A stretch of DNA of 64,000 nt from CBDFMR01 sp965249765 (GCA_965249765.1 CBDFMR010000005.1:1116001-1180000); one strand, 5' to 3'; counted from the stretch's first letter, positions 9,575-18,554 are shown. Notes: a model not told the origin generated them from the sequence alone. A program made the numbers and translations.

Positions 9575-10186
9575 TCATCGCATTTTCGGTCTTCTCCTTT
9601 TACCACCAGGCCTCATGGATTGCATCCCTTGCTTACCCATGCCCATGGCTGCTTTTTGTTGCCCACGATTGTTGAGGGCTTTTTCAAACATGTTGAGCTG
9701 TTCTTTGATCTGCCCTTCACTTATCTTGAGTTTTTTGGCATCGCGAAAGTAGTTCTTAGCTGCGTTCCATTTTCCTTTCGATGCATTGATGTTGGCAAGC
9801 TGGAGCAGTATCATGCCTTTCTCATTGTCCGTCGGGAGTTTTAGAGAGAGGGCTTGATTAAAGTATTCTTCAGCTTCATCTTGCTTCTTGTCGTTCATCG
9901 CTAGCGAACCCTTGATGATGTAGAAAAAGGCACGATTGGTAACGTAGAGCAGTTTAGGGCTGAGAGTGAGACCGAGTCGTTTTTCGGCACCGGCAAAATC
10001 CATATTTTGGATCATCGCAGCGGCAGACTGGATGGTTCCCAGCATGAGGTAACTTACAAGAAGGATGATACCTATAAAAATGAGTATCCATGAATAACCG
10101 AGACCATACAAGAATGCGAGGACGACACCACCTCCAAGGAAAATTGCGATGAGTGCAAATTTGAGATATATGTTTATTGTAAACAT
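9575..10186 (-). CDS. Membrane-anchored tetratricopeptide-repeat protein
   Basis: A 203-residue protein with two N-terminal transmembrane helices (about residues 6-27 and 32-51) separated by a short loop, followed by helical repeats of TPR type (KGSLAMNDKKQDEAEEYFNQALSL and LLQLANINASKGKWNAAKNYF, about residues 90-155). The last 30 residues are rich in Gly, Met, Lys and Arg (ending RPGGKRRRPKMR). It is probably an inner-membrane scaffold with the TPR part in the cytoplasm; no specific function is known. A bacteroidete -7 box lies 20 bases upstream of the ATG. Confidence 0.75.
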   Translation of the reverse strand: MFTINIYLKFALIAIFLGGGVVLAFLYGLGYSWILIFIGIILLVSYLMLGTIQSAAAMIQNMDFAGAEKRLGLTLSPKLLYVTNRAFFYIIKGSLAMNDKKQDEAEEYFNQALSLKLPTDNEKGMILLQLANINASKGKWNAAKNYFRDAKKLKISEGQIKEQLNMFEKALNNRGQQKAAMGMGKQGMQSMRPGGKRRRPKMR

Positions 10187-10205
10187 GTGGGATCAAGCTT
10201 TGGTG

Positions 10206-10213
10206 CAAAAGTA
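10206..10213 (-). promoter_or_regulatory. Candidate bacteroidete -7 box for the TPR gene
   Basis: The minus strand reads TACTTTTG, matching the bacteroidete sigma consensus TAnnTTTG, 20 bases before the ATG of the TPR gene. No good -33 TTTG was found at the expected distance. Confidence 0.4.
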
Positions 10214-10250
10214 GTCAATTATGAGTATCCCGGGATATCTTATCACTAAA

Positions 10251-10269
10251 GGGGGTATGACAAAATGCA
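10251..10269 (+). repeat. Left terminal inverted repeat of the ISKra4-like element
   Basis: Nineteen bases starting with five G and ending ATGACAAAATGCA. The inner 13 bases match the complement of the right end exactly. The flank just outside (10245-10250) is the putative target duplication ACTAAA. Confidence 0.75.
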
Positions 10270-10272
10270 GGA

Positions 10273-11461
10273 TTAAGCTGCAAGTTTGATCAAATCGTCG
10301 ATGATATTCCAAGCACAACTCTTTTGATAGCATCTCAAATTGGCAATTGCCTGAGCTCCTTTTATTGACCATTGTTGACCTGAGAGTTTGAGTCTTTGTT
10401 GTATCACATTTCGATGGGCGGCCTCTATAGGTCCTCAACCTATCAATAAACCTTTGTCTTTGTATGTTTTGTAAAGCATCCGATCTTCATGTTGTTCATA
10501 GTAATTGATGGCTATTTGTTTAGCCTTTCTTGCTGGCTGACTCTTGGATCTTATATTTTTGATATTGGAGATCACTTTCAAGACTTCATCATCAAGCAGC
10601 AAGTCCTTTTGCTGGTCAAGCCATAGTTTTCTTTTTTGTTCATCACCATATTGGTGTTTGGCTAAGTCTTCTATTTTCTCTACGGCATGGTAATAATCAA
10701 GAATCTGGATGGCTCCTGGGTAGTTGTCTTCCACCCACCGCCATATCCATTTGGCACCATCTGCTACAAATACCTTTGGGTTAGTTATCATTGATAAATG
10801 CCTTTCCACCTTGGGTGAAAAATCGTCAACACTCCCTAAGTGACTGACGTATACTGTATCGACTATCTCTTTTCTATTAACCTGAATATCAATGTTTTGA
10901 CTCTCGTGAAATACACGTGCCAGCTTATTCTCCTTCCACTTTTCTTCTCTAGTGAAAAGCATGCAAGCATCGACCATCACATAGGTGTGTTCATCCTTGT
11001 CTTTGGATGGTACAAGCATATACTCCGTATGGTTTGCTTGTACTATAGGGTCTATCTGTGCTCTATATCACTCGCTTACTCTCTGAAATTGCTTAGCACT
11101 CAAGTCAATGCCCAATAGTCTCTCTAGTATTTGAGAAGCATCCTCAAATACAGACCCCTGTGATAATAAGCATATCAAAGACTGCATATACATGCTCATC
11201 TTAAATGCCTGATGTTGTAACAAATGATCCTTCTTTAGATCAATGCGCCCAAATATGGTCAATACTTTTTTTTGCATTACGATCCTTGGGCAACTTGCCG
11301 CGGCTATTGGTTAACATACTTCGCCCTATTCGCAAGGTTCGCTCAAATAAATCCTTCTCATACTCATAGGCATCCGTCATCTTAGGTTCTATCTCCAGCC
11401 ATGCATCTACTTCTGCTTCTACTGTTCTCAGGATGGACTGCTTTATTTGTTCTTTGTCCAT
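10273..11461 (-). pseudogene. Broken ISKra4-like transposase
   Basis: Joined across three lesions, this gives a transposase of about 395 residues. The first part (ATG at 11461) is MDKEQIKQSILRTVEAEVDA. At the A8 run near 11270 the frame must shift to continue into VLTIFGRIDLKKDHLL. An in-frame TGA follows (11068-11070, after QRVSE), then the catalytic part with YVMVDACM, KVFVADGAKWIWRWVEDNYP and ILDYYHAVEKIEDL, the ISKra4-type DDE region. A second TGA is at 10437-10439 inside the usual IGSGPIE block, and the remaining part GPIEAAHRNVIQQRLKLSGQ continues to TAA at 10273. Removing one A from the A8 run restores the first junction. The family assignment rests on recognised motifs only. Confidence 0.8.
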
Positions 11462-11499
11462 GTCCTGTTAGGTTTAGGTTTTATCTATAACGTTGTATC

Positions 11500-11519
11500 T
11501 GCATTTTGTCATTCACCCC
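11500..11519 (-). repeat. Right terminal inverted repeat of the ISKra4-like element
   Basis: Read on the minus strand this end is GGGGTGAATGACAAAATGCA, matching the left end except for small changes in the outer six bases. ACTAAA follows at 11520-11525. Confidence 0.75.
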
Positions 11520-11538
11520 ACTAAACCTCCTTAATTCC

Positions 11539-12219
11539 CTAATCCCTCAACACTCCACTGTTGCTCACCATCATCAGGTTTCCCTTCACTTCCACGATTA
11601 TAGATTTAGGAAATACTTTTGAGAATCTATTTTCGAAAAAGAGCATTGATTGTTTTTCATCATTTTGAGTATATGCAAGTCGATTATATATCAATACACC
11701 GTTTTCATTCAATAGATACTTGATCTTTTCCAGACACTCGATGCTCTCAAAATAATCAGGGATAACATCATCCTCAAAGATGTCCATTGTCACCATGCCA
11801 AATTTTTGCTCACATTGCTTAAGGTAGACTTCTGCATCGGTGTTTATGACGGTAACAGGGGATGACAGATGTTTGAGGACGTATTTTTGGGCAAGATGAC
11901 ATACGACGTCATCGATCTCGATCGCGGTATAATCCATCTTATATCCTGATTTTTCTAAGATAAGGGGAATGCTTCCCAGTCCAAGACCCAGAATTAGAAC
12001 ATTCCTTGTTTTACTCTTTTCAAAGTCAATTTTTCTAAAGGTCCCGGCAAAGTTATTGTACAATTCACCATAGGAGTAGATGGCATTGGGTGTACATAGT
12101 TGGAACTGAGCTTTATTGAGAAGAACTATCAATTCTTCATTGTGACTGCTGCTATGGGATTCAAGAAAGACGGGTCTGATATAGCTCCACCAATATTTCC
12201 ACTTGGGTATGGAATCCAT
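11539..12219 (-). CDS. Spermidine-synthase-like class I SAM-dependent methyltransferase
   Basis: A 226-residue Rossmann-fold protein. The nucleotide-binding motif LILGLGLGSIPLIL (about residues 70-83) is followed by the acidic residue of motif II (YTAIEIDDVV) and a motif-IV-like segment VTMDIFEDDVIP, as in spermidine synthase and related methyltransferases. It lacks the spermidine-synthase tetramer domain, and the substrate is unknown. It lies 11 bases downstream of the GlmU-like gene in the same orientation, so they are likely co-transcribed. The stop lies just inside the flank of the ISKra4-like element, which did not cut the gene. Confidence 0.8.
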   Translation of the reverse strand: MDSIPKWKYWWSYIRPVFLESHSSSHNEELIVLLNKAQFQLCTPNAIYSYGELYNNFAGTFRKIDFEKSKTRNVLILGLGLGSIPLILEKSGYKMDYTAIEIDDVVCHLAQKYVLKHLSSPVTVINTDAEVYLKQCEQKFGMVTMDIFEDDVIPDYFESIECLEKIKYLLNENGVLIYNRLAYTQNDEKQSMLFFENRFSKVFPKSIIVEVKGNLMMVSNSGVLRD

Positions 12220-12230
12220 GAGATGCTAGA

Positions 12231-13445
12231 TTATACCTCCCAGGACCTGAATGATGAAGAGTTGTGAAAGATGTGCTGCAGGATTTTACGATCTTCCTCC
12301 CTGAATTCAAGATCACGCCTTTTCATAATGATCTCTGCAACCTCAAAGCATTTCTCCATTCTATAGGTAGAGAATCCACTGGCACCTCCCCAGGCATAGG
12401 ACGGAACAAAGTTACGAGGATAACCACTTCCAAAAATATTGGCAGCAACACCTACGACCGTTCCTGTATTGAACATGGTATTAATGCCACACTTGGCATG
12501 ATCACCCATGACAAGGCCACAGAATTGACTTCCAGTTTTCTCGAATTTTGCTGAATCATAATTCCACAATTTCACCTCGGTATAGTTGTTCTTAAGGTTT
12601 GATGTATTGGTGTCAGCACCGAGGTTGCACCATTCACCGAGGATCGAGTTACCTAGAAATCCGTCATGCGCTTTGTTGCTGTAGCCCAGAATCACAGAAT
12701 TGTTGATCTCGCCACCTACCTTACTATGTGGTCCGATGGTTGTGGCGCCGTAGATCTTGGTTCCTAGCTTGAGCTTGGCACCTTCACCCAGAGCAAGTCC
12801 GCCTCTGACGATACTTCCTTCCATGATCTCGGCATCCTTTCCTATATAGATAGGACCGTTATCCGCACTGAGGATAGCGCATTTCACAGTGGCTCCTTCT
12901 TCTAGAAAAATCCTATCGCTATTTCTTACTTGATTGCTAGAACTCAGAGGAGCAGATGTTCTTCCAGCAGTCAGTAGGGTGTAATCATTTTCAAGCTCTT
13001 CCGCATTCATCTGGAAAATATCATTGGGCCGGAGGATCTGCCTGAGGGCGTAACCTTTCTCAGAGATGTCTATCCCTCTTACGTCTTGTTGCGGTGCTTC
13101 GCTTGTGAGAATATCAAACTCATCTCGATCGACTCTGGCTACGATCAGTTCATCATCATAGACCAGTGCTTCATTTGTATTGAGATCTTTGATCAATGCG
13201 ATAAGTTCAGGATCTGGAAGGATGGTACTATTGATAATATAGTTGTCTTCGGCGACATGGATGGGGAACTTCTCAGAGAGATAGTCTTGCGTGATGTGAC
13301 TTATATTGCAATCTAGATATTGCTCCCATTTTTCCTTGATCTTGAGGATGCCTATGCGTAGCTCGCAGATGGGACGAGTATAGGTCAGTGGAAGGAGTGC
13401 TTTCCAGTTGTCATCATCAAAGAGTATTACATTTTTATGTCCCAC
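12231..13445 (-). CDS. GlmU-like putative sugar nucleotidyltransferase (bacteroidete type)
   Basis: A 404-residue protein of the family of putative sugar nucleotidyltransferases found in Bacteroidota. The N-terminal part (MGHKNVILFDDDNWKALLPL, then TRPICELRIGILKIKEKW) resembles a degenerate nucleotidyltransferase domain. The second half (about residues 180-370) contains hexapeptide repeats, including IYIGKDAEIMEGS, ALGEGAKLKLGTKIYG, TIGPHSKVGGEI and NSVILGYSNKAHDG, that form a left-handed beta-helix as in the acetyltransferase half of GlmU. It is probably a nucleotide-sugar or cell-envelope sugar enzyme; the substrate is not known. It is not a standard GlmU, as the usual GxGTRMxS loop is not seen. 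Confidence 0.85.
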   Translation of the reverse strand: MGHKNVILFDDDNWKALLPLTYTRPICELRIGILKIKEKWEQYLDCNISHITQDYLSEKFPIHVAEDNYIINSTILPDPELIALIKDLNTNEALVYDDELIVARVDRDEFDILTSEAPQQDVRGIDISEKGYALRQILRPNDIFQMNAEELENDYTLLTAGRTSAPLSSSNQVRNSDRIFLEEGATVKCAILSADNGPIYIGKDAEIMEGSIVRGGLALGEGAKLKLGTKIYGATTIGPHSKVGGEINNSVILGYSNKAHDGFLGNSILGEWCNLGADTNTSNLKNNYTEVKLWNYDSAKFEKTGSQFCGLVMGDHAKCGINTMFNTGTVVGVAANIFGSGYPRNFVPSYAWGGASGFSTYRMEKCFEVAEIIMKRRDLEFREEDRKILQHIFHNSSSFRSWEV

Positions 13446-13454
13446 GTAAAAGCA

Positions 13455-13483
13455 TTAAAAAAGCCCTCGGCATTGCGGAGGGC
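13455..13483 (-). terminator. Rho-independent terminator after L31
   Basis: On the minus strand GCCCTC (13483-13478) pairs with GAGGGC (13468-13463), with a 9-base loop, followed by a T-rich tract (13462-13455). It separates the L31 gene from the GlmU-like gene downstream. Confidence 0.75.
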
Positions 13484-13490
13484 TTGATTT

Positions 13491-13838
13491 TTATTCTTCA
13501 GCTGCCGGTTCTTCCTTCGGTTCGGCTGTCGATTCAGCTACCGGTTCTTCTACCGCTGCTTTTTCAGGAGCAGCCGATTCTGTTTTCTTAGAGAACTTGG
13601 CAAATTTCTTGTTGAACTTATCAATACGACCAGCCGTATCTACAAATTTCATCTTTCCTGTAAAGAATGGATGCGATGCCGATGATATCTCCAGCTTGAT
13701 GAGCGGATATTCATTTCCATCTTCCCATTTGATGGTCTCCTTGCTAGGGGCACATGATCTGGTCAGGAAAGCCTCATCACACGAGAAATCCTTGAAGACG
13801 ACCATTCTATAATTATCAGGATGTATTCCTTTTTTCAT
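13491..13838 (-). CDS. rpmE2: 50S ribosomal protein L31, type B, with acidic extension
   Basis: The conserved sequence MKKGIHPDNYRMVVFKDFSC and the downstream SHPFFTGKMKFVDTAGRI identify type B L31. The true start is the ATG at 13838; an in-frame upstream ATG at 13889 would add 17 residues that are not part of the family. The core of about 85 residues is followed by an Ala/Glu/Pro-rich tail of about 30 residues (ending EEPVAESTAEPKEEPAAEE), longer than most type B L31 proteins. L31 binds the 50S subunit near the 5S rRNA. It has its own promoter and terminator. Confidence 0.94.
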   Translation of the reverse strand: MKKGIHPDNYRMVVFKDFSCDEAFLTRSCAPSKETIKWEDGNEYPLIKLEISSASHPFFTGKMKFVDTAGRIDKFNKKFAKFSKKTESAAPEKAAVEEPVAESTAEPKEEPAAEE

Positions 13839-13856
13839 TTTTGAATATTTGGGCTG

Positions 13857-13864
13857 CAAAGATA
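13857..13864 (-). promoter_or_regulatory. Bacteroidete -7 box for rpmE2
   Basis: The minus strand reads TATCTTTG, a perfect TAnnTTTG match, 18 bases before the L31 start. Confidence 0.5.
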
Positions 13865-13975
13865 AGTTAAATCTTTGAAATACATGCATTTGATTTTTGA
13901 CAAAAAAACTTAAATTGACATTGGAATCTTCCCTTAATGAAATACTTTAAACTATGAGAAACTTACCTTTCCCTT

Positions 13976-15143
13976 AGGGCGACCGCACCAAAACATGCAA
14001 TAAATTCGTAATATGTTAATTTGGTAGTATGAAAAACTACCAAGACTTATTTACGACTGTACCTGATCCGAGGGTACAAGGACGATGTCTACATAGACTT
14101 TCGGATATTTTATTCATTGCCTTATGTACGGTGATATCCAATGGCGAGGATTGTATGGATATGGTATCATTTGCCAAAGAACGAGAAGAATGGTTAAAAC
14201 AAATAATCGAATTGCCAAACGGAATACCATCAGATGACACATTTCGTAGGGTTTTGCAAATGGTTGAACCAGAAGAGCTTATGAAAATATTAAGCAAAGA
14301 TGGGTCATCATTTCTAGATAATTATCGAGATCAATTGATCTGTATCGATGGAAAAAAGATCAAGGGAGCAAGTCCAACAAGTAAAGGAAATCAAGGGCTG
14401 TATATACTAAGTGTCTGGGCAAGTGATAATGGAGTTTGTATTGGACAACAGCGGGTAAAAGACAAAAGCAATGAAATTACTGCAATACCAGAGTTATTGG
14501 ATAAATTGGAAATTAGCGGTAGCACTGTGAGCATAGACGCTATAGGCTGTCAGATATCCATTGCAAAAAAGATAAAAAAGAAAGGAGCTGATTATCTACT
14601 TAGCGTCAAGAATAATCAGAAAGATTTGAAAGAACAAATAAGTGAGAGTTTTGAATTTATGAAGCAAGCAGATCATGACGAGCAATGGGAATATGGACAT
14701 GGTAGGTATGAGACAAGGAGTTGTACCATACTTGCTGTAAAAGAGGCTTTGAGTCCCGACTTACTGGAAAAGTGGGCAGGTGCTCAAACAATAATTAAGG
14801 TCACAGCAACACGACATATTGATGCTATAACAACAACATCATCAAGATATTACATATCAAGTCATAAAGAAAAATCGGCTATGCAGTATAACGCCATGGT
14901 ACGTAATCATTGGAGTATTGAGAATCATCTACACTGGCATTTGGATGTTACTTTCAACGAAGATGCTAATAGAATTAGAACGAAAAATGCACCGGTAAAT
15001 CTCAATATTTTGAGAAAAATCGCCCTGCAGAAAGTCAAGAAAATGAACGACAAAAGTAGTTTACAAAAAAGAAGGTTTAGGACCTCTTTGAATTCTCAGT
15101 ATCTCTTACAATTACTGATTACTTAATTTGGTGCGGGCGCCCT
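13976..15143 (+). mobile_element. ISAs1-family insertion sequence, apparently intact
   Basis: A 1168-base element with 16-base terminal inverted repeats at 13976-13991 (AGGGCGACCGCACCAA) and the complement of 15128-15143 (AGGGCGCCCGCACCAA), 15 of 16 matching. An 11-base direct repeat ACCTTTCCCTT flanks it (13965-13975 and 15144-15154); ISAs1 elements usually make 8-10 base duplications, so part of the match may be chance. It carries a complete transposase gene. The insertion is in the signal-peptide region of a lipoprotein gene. Confidence 0.88.
14029..15126 (+). CDS. ISAs1-family transposase
   Basis: A 365-residue DDE transposase of the ISAs1 family. The family hallmark is the N-terminal segment with DPRVQGRCLHRLSDILFIAL and GIPSDDTFRRVLQ, then the catalytic region with ICIDGKKIKGAS and a conserved SIDAIGCQ. 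Near the end is the signature HWSIENHLHWHLDVTFNEDA, with the last catalytic acidic residue. No stop or frameshift interrupts it, so the element could be active. It fills most of the element, with only about 40 bases on the left and 2 bases before the right terminal repeat. Confidence 0.94.
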   Translation: MKNYQDLFTTVPDPRVQGRCLHRLSDILFIALCTVISNGEDCMDMVSFAKEREEWLKQIIELPNGIPSDDTFRRVLQMVEPEELMKILSKDGSSFLDNYRDQLICIDGKKIKGASPTSKGNQGLYILSVWASDNGVCIGQQRVKDKSNEITAIPELLDKLEISGSTVSIDAIGCQISIAKKIKKKGADYLLSVKNNQKDLKEQISESFEFMKQADHDEQWEYGHGRYETRSCTILAVKEALSPDLLEKWAGAQTIIKVTATRHIDAITTTSSRYYISSHKEKSAMQYNAMVRNHWSIENHLHWHLDVTFNEDANRIRTKNAPVNLNILRKIALQKVKKMNDKSSLQKRRFRTSLNSQYLLQLLIT

Positions 15144-16510
15144 ACCTTTCCCTTACTTACTTACTATTGATTACTTTGATTATCGCTTGCAGCAAGGATA
15201 CTGATGCTGTGGGCGAAGCTCACCAAAGTGATATTGAAATTGAATTTAGAGATGGATTTAGTGACCCCCAAGAAATTAATTGTGTAAGCTTAATCACGAA
15301 TGGAGATTTTGAGGACAATATATGGACTGGTGATTTAGATGACTGTAATTATGCCTTTCAGAATGGGCTTGTACCTGACTGGACGAATGCAATGGGATCA
15401 CCTGATTTGTGGTTTGAGGCATGTCAAGATGTTCCATTTTTGGGAATTGGATGTGTCGTTCCCTCAGGGGACTTTACCCAGCTTGCTCGAAATTCACAAC
15501 ATAGTTATACTGAAGGGATTTTAACCAACGTATCGTTGCTCAGTGACCCAGATGTCTTTTATTCATTATTTTTTGATGCAAGAAACAGATATAAAGATGA
15601 CAATGGAGAAGGCTTAGAATTTGTCCTAACGTCAGGTTTTACTTCATCAGGATCTAATCCATCTAGTACGAACAACATCCCTACATGGAATTCTACAACG
15701 TCTCAAATCATTTACAGTTGTCTATTCTATAATATTAGCAATTTGTACAACGATTATTTTCCTTCTTATAAAACTGAGTTTATACCTGATGATACAAGTT
15801 TTGACCAACTTGTCATTTATTCAATTGGTGCAGGTCTAGATCCTGGAGGGATCATGTATTTAGACAATATTGAGATATATTGTCACTCTGATTATCTGGA
15901 AGGAATAACAATTCAAGACCTGGGTGACTGTAAGTACAAATTTAGTGCTGATCTAGGTATTAATATTGTTGAATATACCTGGAATTTTGGTGATGGCGTC
16001 AAGTCTGAAGAAGCCTCCCCTATCCATATTTTTTCTGGTGTTGGTCCGTGGACGGTAACCCTTACCATAGAGGATGACCGAGGCTGCTGCACGATGGTAG
16101 AGACCGTAGTGGTCTGAGGAGAGTGCGACTACTACTTGTGCTGGGCATCTAATGATCCGGCGGCCAATTTCATGCAGCTATTTGAGTCTTTTGTAGGTGT
16201 GGATATTATCGATGCGACAGGAACGCTTCATCACATAGAATTGTATGATCCGTCTTTGGGCATTGTGGGTCAGTTTCTGACGATATTTAATAATTTGAAA
16301 AATCTATTAGTAAATCAATTCGATTTAGATCCGAATCAAGTAAAAGTAACTGCTCCAGATTTACAGATACAATGCGGCAAGGGTGGCACTATGGTGCCTG
16401 GGTTTTTTATAGACGACTCTGATGTTGTCGTTAAGTCCTTTTATGGCAATGCCGGACAAGGAAACTCTGATCCAATAGAGGTTGACTTTCATACCAAAGA
16501 TTGTCAATAG
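15128..16510 (+). pseudogene. Lipoprotein with PKD domain, disrupted by ISAs1 and an internal stop
   Basis: The original gene probably began at ATG 13954 and was split by the ISAs1 insertion. The right part now has only a TTG in the inverted repeat as possible start (15128), giving a lipoprotein signal ending in LITLIIACSK. Next comes a carbohydrate-binding-like region, then a PKD-like domain (YTWNFGDGVKSEEASP). An in-frame TGA at 16115 interrupts the protein, after which the same frame continues (CDYYLCWASND...) for about 125 codons to TAG at 16508-16510. A restored protein would be about 460 residues. Even without the element the start ATG is out of frame with the lipobox by one base. Confidence 0.72.
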
Positions 16511-16518
16511 TGGAAAGT

Positions 16519-17935
16519 ATGCCTAAAGTATATGTAGTGATATTAATGTTTCTTTTGCTATCTTCAATGTGCACAGCACAATGCCCTGTGCTTTTTAACC
16601 ATCAATTCACAAGAAGAGCTTGATCAATTTCCTGTAGACTACCCTGATTGTAGGGAGCTAACCCAAGGAGGAATAGAGATATACGAGACCGGTGTAACTG
16701 ATCTGAGACCACTATCCCAACTAGAAAGTGTATTTGGCATCATCAATATATCGTATAACCCTAATCTTACTTCTTATGAAGGCTTGCATAATCTTAAATA
16801 TGCGAGAAATTCTTTGTACCTGATTCGTAATCAAAATGTAGAATCTTTGGATGGATTGAGATCGTTAGAGGAAGTCGGGTTGGATTTCTTCATACGAGGA
16901 CACGATTATATTATTGATATAGAAAGTCTGGAAAATCTGGACACTGTAGGTTGAATATTGAGCATTGACATAAATCCTCAATTGGAAAGCTTGCATAATT
17001 TGATAACGATAGGTAAAGAGTTATCATTGCTCGATAATACGGCACTGAAAGATCTGCAGGGTCTCTGATTACTTAAGAAAATTGGCCCAACAGATGGGAT
17101 AAGTTTTATTCAAGGATGTGACTTACTTCCTGACTTAAAGGGACTGGATTCGTTGGAATCGGTAACAGGATTGATTATTTCTGGAAATCAATCGTTGAAA
17201 TCGCTTAGTGGACTTGAAAACTTGTCCAAGGTTAAAAGTTCACTTTCTTTTTTCATTGATAATAATGATTTATTAGAAGACATAGATGCCTTATCCGGCT
17301 TGGATGAGATTAATACCTCACTTAGAATAAGGAGTAACCTGAAATTGAGTAACTTATATGGCCTTCACAATATTAAGGTAATTGATGGAGACCTTTGCTT
17401 GGTCAACCTGCCTAAAATAAATGACCTGGAAGACCTTCGAAATCTTAGGACAGTCACCGAAGAATTGAGTATAAGACGATTGGAGGGTCTTACCTCCCTT
17501 TCCGGATTGGATTCTCTTGACGCAGAAGGATTGGAATCAGTGACCATAGATCTGTCCTCAGACTTGACTTTCTGCCACGTCAAGTCCATTTGCGACTTCC
17601 TCCTGACAGATAAGCCTGCCACCATCAAGATGAATGCCTCTGGATGCGAGACTGTAGAAGAGGTATCGACCGCCTGTATCACATCGGTAGATGACCCTAT
17701 CCACTTACAGGATGTAGTAATATTCCCCAATCCTGGATCTGGGTTCATTGAATTGAAATCTGACTATCTCGATCAGATAAATAGATTGACCATCGTAGAT
17801 CAGCTAGGGAGGATTATACTCAGTCAGTACGACTCATTTGATAATGTCGATGTAAGCCATCTCAGTGTGGGCATGTACTACTTGCCGATTGAGTCTGAGG
17901 AGAGAAAAACGGTTAGGAAGATTGTGATAGAATAA
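16519..17935 (+). pseudogene. Broken leucine-rich-repeat protein with T9SS tail
   Basis: A signal peptide MPKVYVVILMFLLLSSMCTA starts at 16519, but the frame hits TGA at 16621. A frame shifted by one base (from about 16585) continues as a receptor-L/leucine-rich repeat protein with repeats such as GLHNLKYARNSLYLIRN and LDGLRSLEEVGLDFFIRG. In-frame TGAs lie at about 16953 and 17067. From 17153 an uninterrupted frame runs through more repeats and a T9SS tail (FPNPGSGFIELKSDY ... GMYYLPI) to TAA at 17935. The joined protein would be about 470 residues. The three lesions show decay, or sequencing error at the CCC run near 16583 plus two stop mutations. Confidence 0.75.
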
Positions 17936-18150
17936 AAACGGTTAAAAGTGGAGGACATTCAGGGCTAAAGCCCATGATTATTACTCGCATATAACGCCGG
18001 TTAAAGCCGACGCTTAAAGATCGATGGCTGAGACGGGTATTAAAAACATCAATCGGTGTCAATGCTAAGCAGTAATCTTAATCTTCGTGCTTAACAGCGA
18101 AGATAATTTTGTGAAACACGGCATGATATCTATTGACTTAGATTATTGAT
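17936..18150. other. Gene-free stretch with palindromes
   Basis: No gene or ORF worth reporting. It holds a perfect 12-base palindrome GGGCTAAAGCCC (17962-17973) and the loose inverted sequence CGCCGGTTAAAGCCGACG (17995-18012). These look like the degenerate palindromic intergenic repeats seen in many Bacteroidota genomes, but copies elsewhere cannot be checked here. Confidence 0.4.
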
Positions 18151-18519
18151 CTACCTCAACCCAGGAAAAAAAGCATCCTCATCATGGCGGATCAGAGGAT
18201 TGTTGACATCAGACAACAACACGGAAATGATATCAAACCTTATCTCCCAGTCATGGCCCGTCTTTTCCATATAACGGGAAGCGGCAGATACCATCAACTC
18301 TTCTTTCTTGCGACTGACGAATTCAGCGGGCATGCCATAGATATCTGATGTCCGTGTTTTTACTTCTACAAAGATCAATACTTCATCTTCCTTTGCTATA
18401 ATATCAATCTCTGCCTTACTGTATCTCCAATTTTTTTCGAGGATGATACAGCCCTTGTTCTCCAGAAACTTCACGGCCAGAGCCTCTCCTCGGTCTCCGA
18501 TGTCATTGTGATGTGCCAT
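18151..18519 (-). CDS. yraN: YraN family protein (UPF0102, nuclease-like fold)
   Basis: A 122-residue protein. The conserved GDRGEALAVKFLENKGC, the acidic AEIDIIAKEDEVLIFVEVKTR and the ARRYMEKTG-like helix are typical of UPF0102/YraN, a family with a restriction-endonuclease-like fold; the D and E-x-K residues (EIDII...FVEVK) are present. Its biochemical role is uncertain, with proposed links to Holliday-junction processing. It is divergent from the phosphosugar isomerase gene. Confidence 0.9.
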   Translation of the reverse strand: MAHHNDIGDRGEALAVKFLENKGCIILEKNWRYSKAEIDIIAKEDEVLIFVEVKTRTSDIYGMPAEFVSRKKEELMVSAASRYMEKTGHDWEIRFDIISVLLSDVNNPLIRHDEDAFFPGLR

Positions 18520-18546
18520 TGACTGTTATTATACTCGAATATTACA

Positions 18547-18554
18547 TATTTTTG
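18547..18554 (+). promoter_or_regulatory. Bacteroidete -7 box for the phosphosugar isomerase gene
   Basis: TATTTTTG, matching TAnnTTTG, 24 bases before the ATG at 18579. It supports that start over the further upstream in-frame ATG at 18513, which lies before the box. Confidence 0.5.

Larger units (their letters stand above)
10251..11519 (-). mobile_element. Degenerate insertion sequence, ISKra4-like
   Basis: An element of about 1.27 kb with terminal inverted repeats: 10251-10269 on the plus strand and the complement of 11500-11519, sharing a perfect 13-base inner core ATGACAAAATGCA and a G-rich outer part. It is flanked by a 6-base direct repeat ACTAAA (10245-10250 and 11520-11525; 7 bases CACTAAA if the boundary is moved by one), the likely target-site duplication. 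Inside is one transposase gene on the minus strand with two in-frame stops and one frameshift. The visible terminal repeats and target duplication show that the insertion is complete even though the transposase is dead. Confidence 0.8.

Noticed and set aside
10273..17100. UGA as a sense codon: five in-frame TGA codons and no TAA or TAG interrupt the broken genes
   Set aside because: TGA is used as a normal stop elsewhere (for example the gamma-CA gene at 6145-6147), and the residues expected at the five sites differ (Ser in the IS motif, polar or Arg-like in the LRR), so independent mutations are more likely than recoding.
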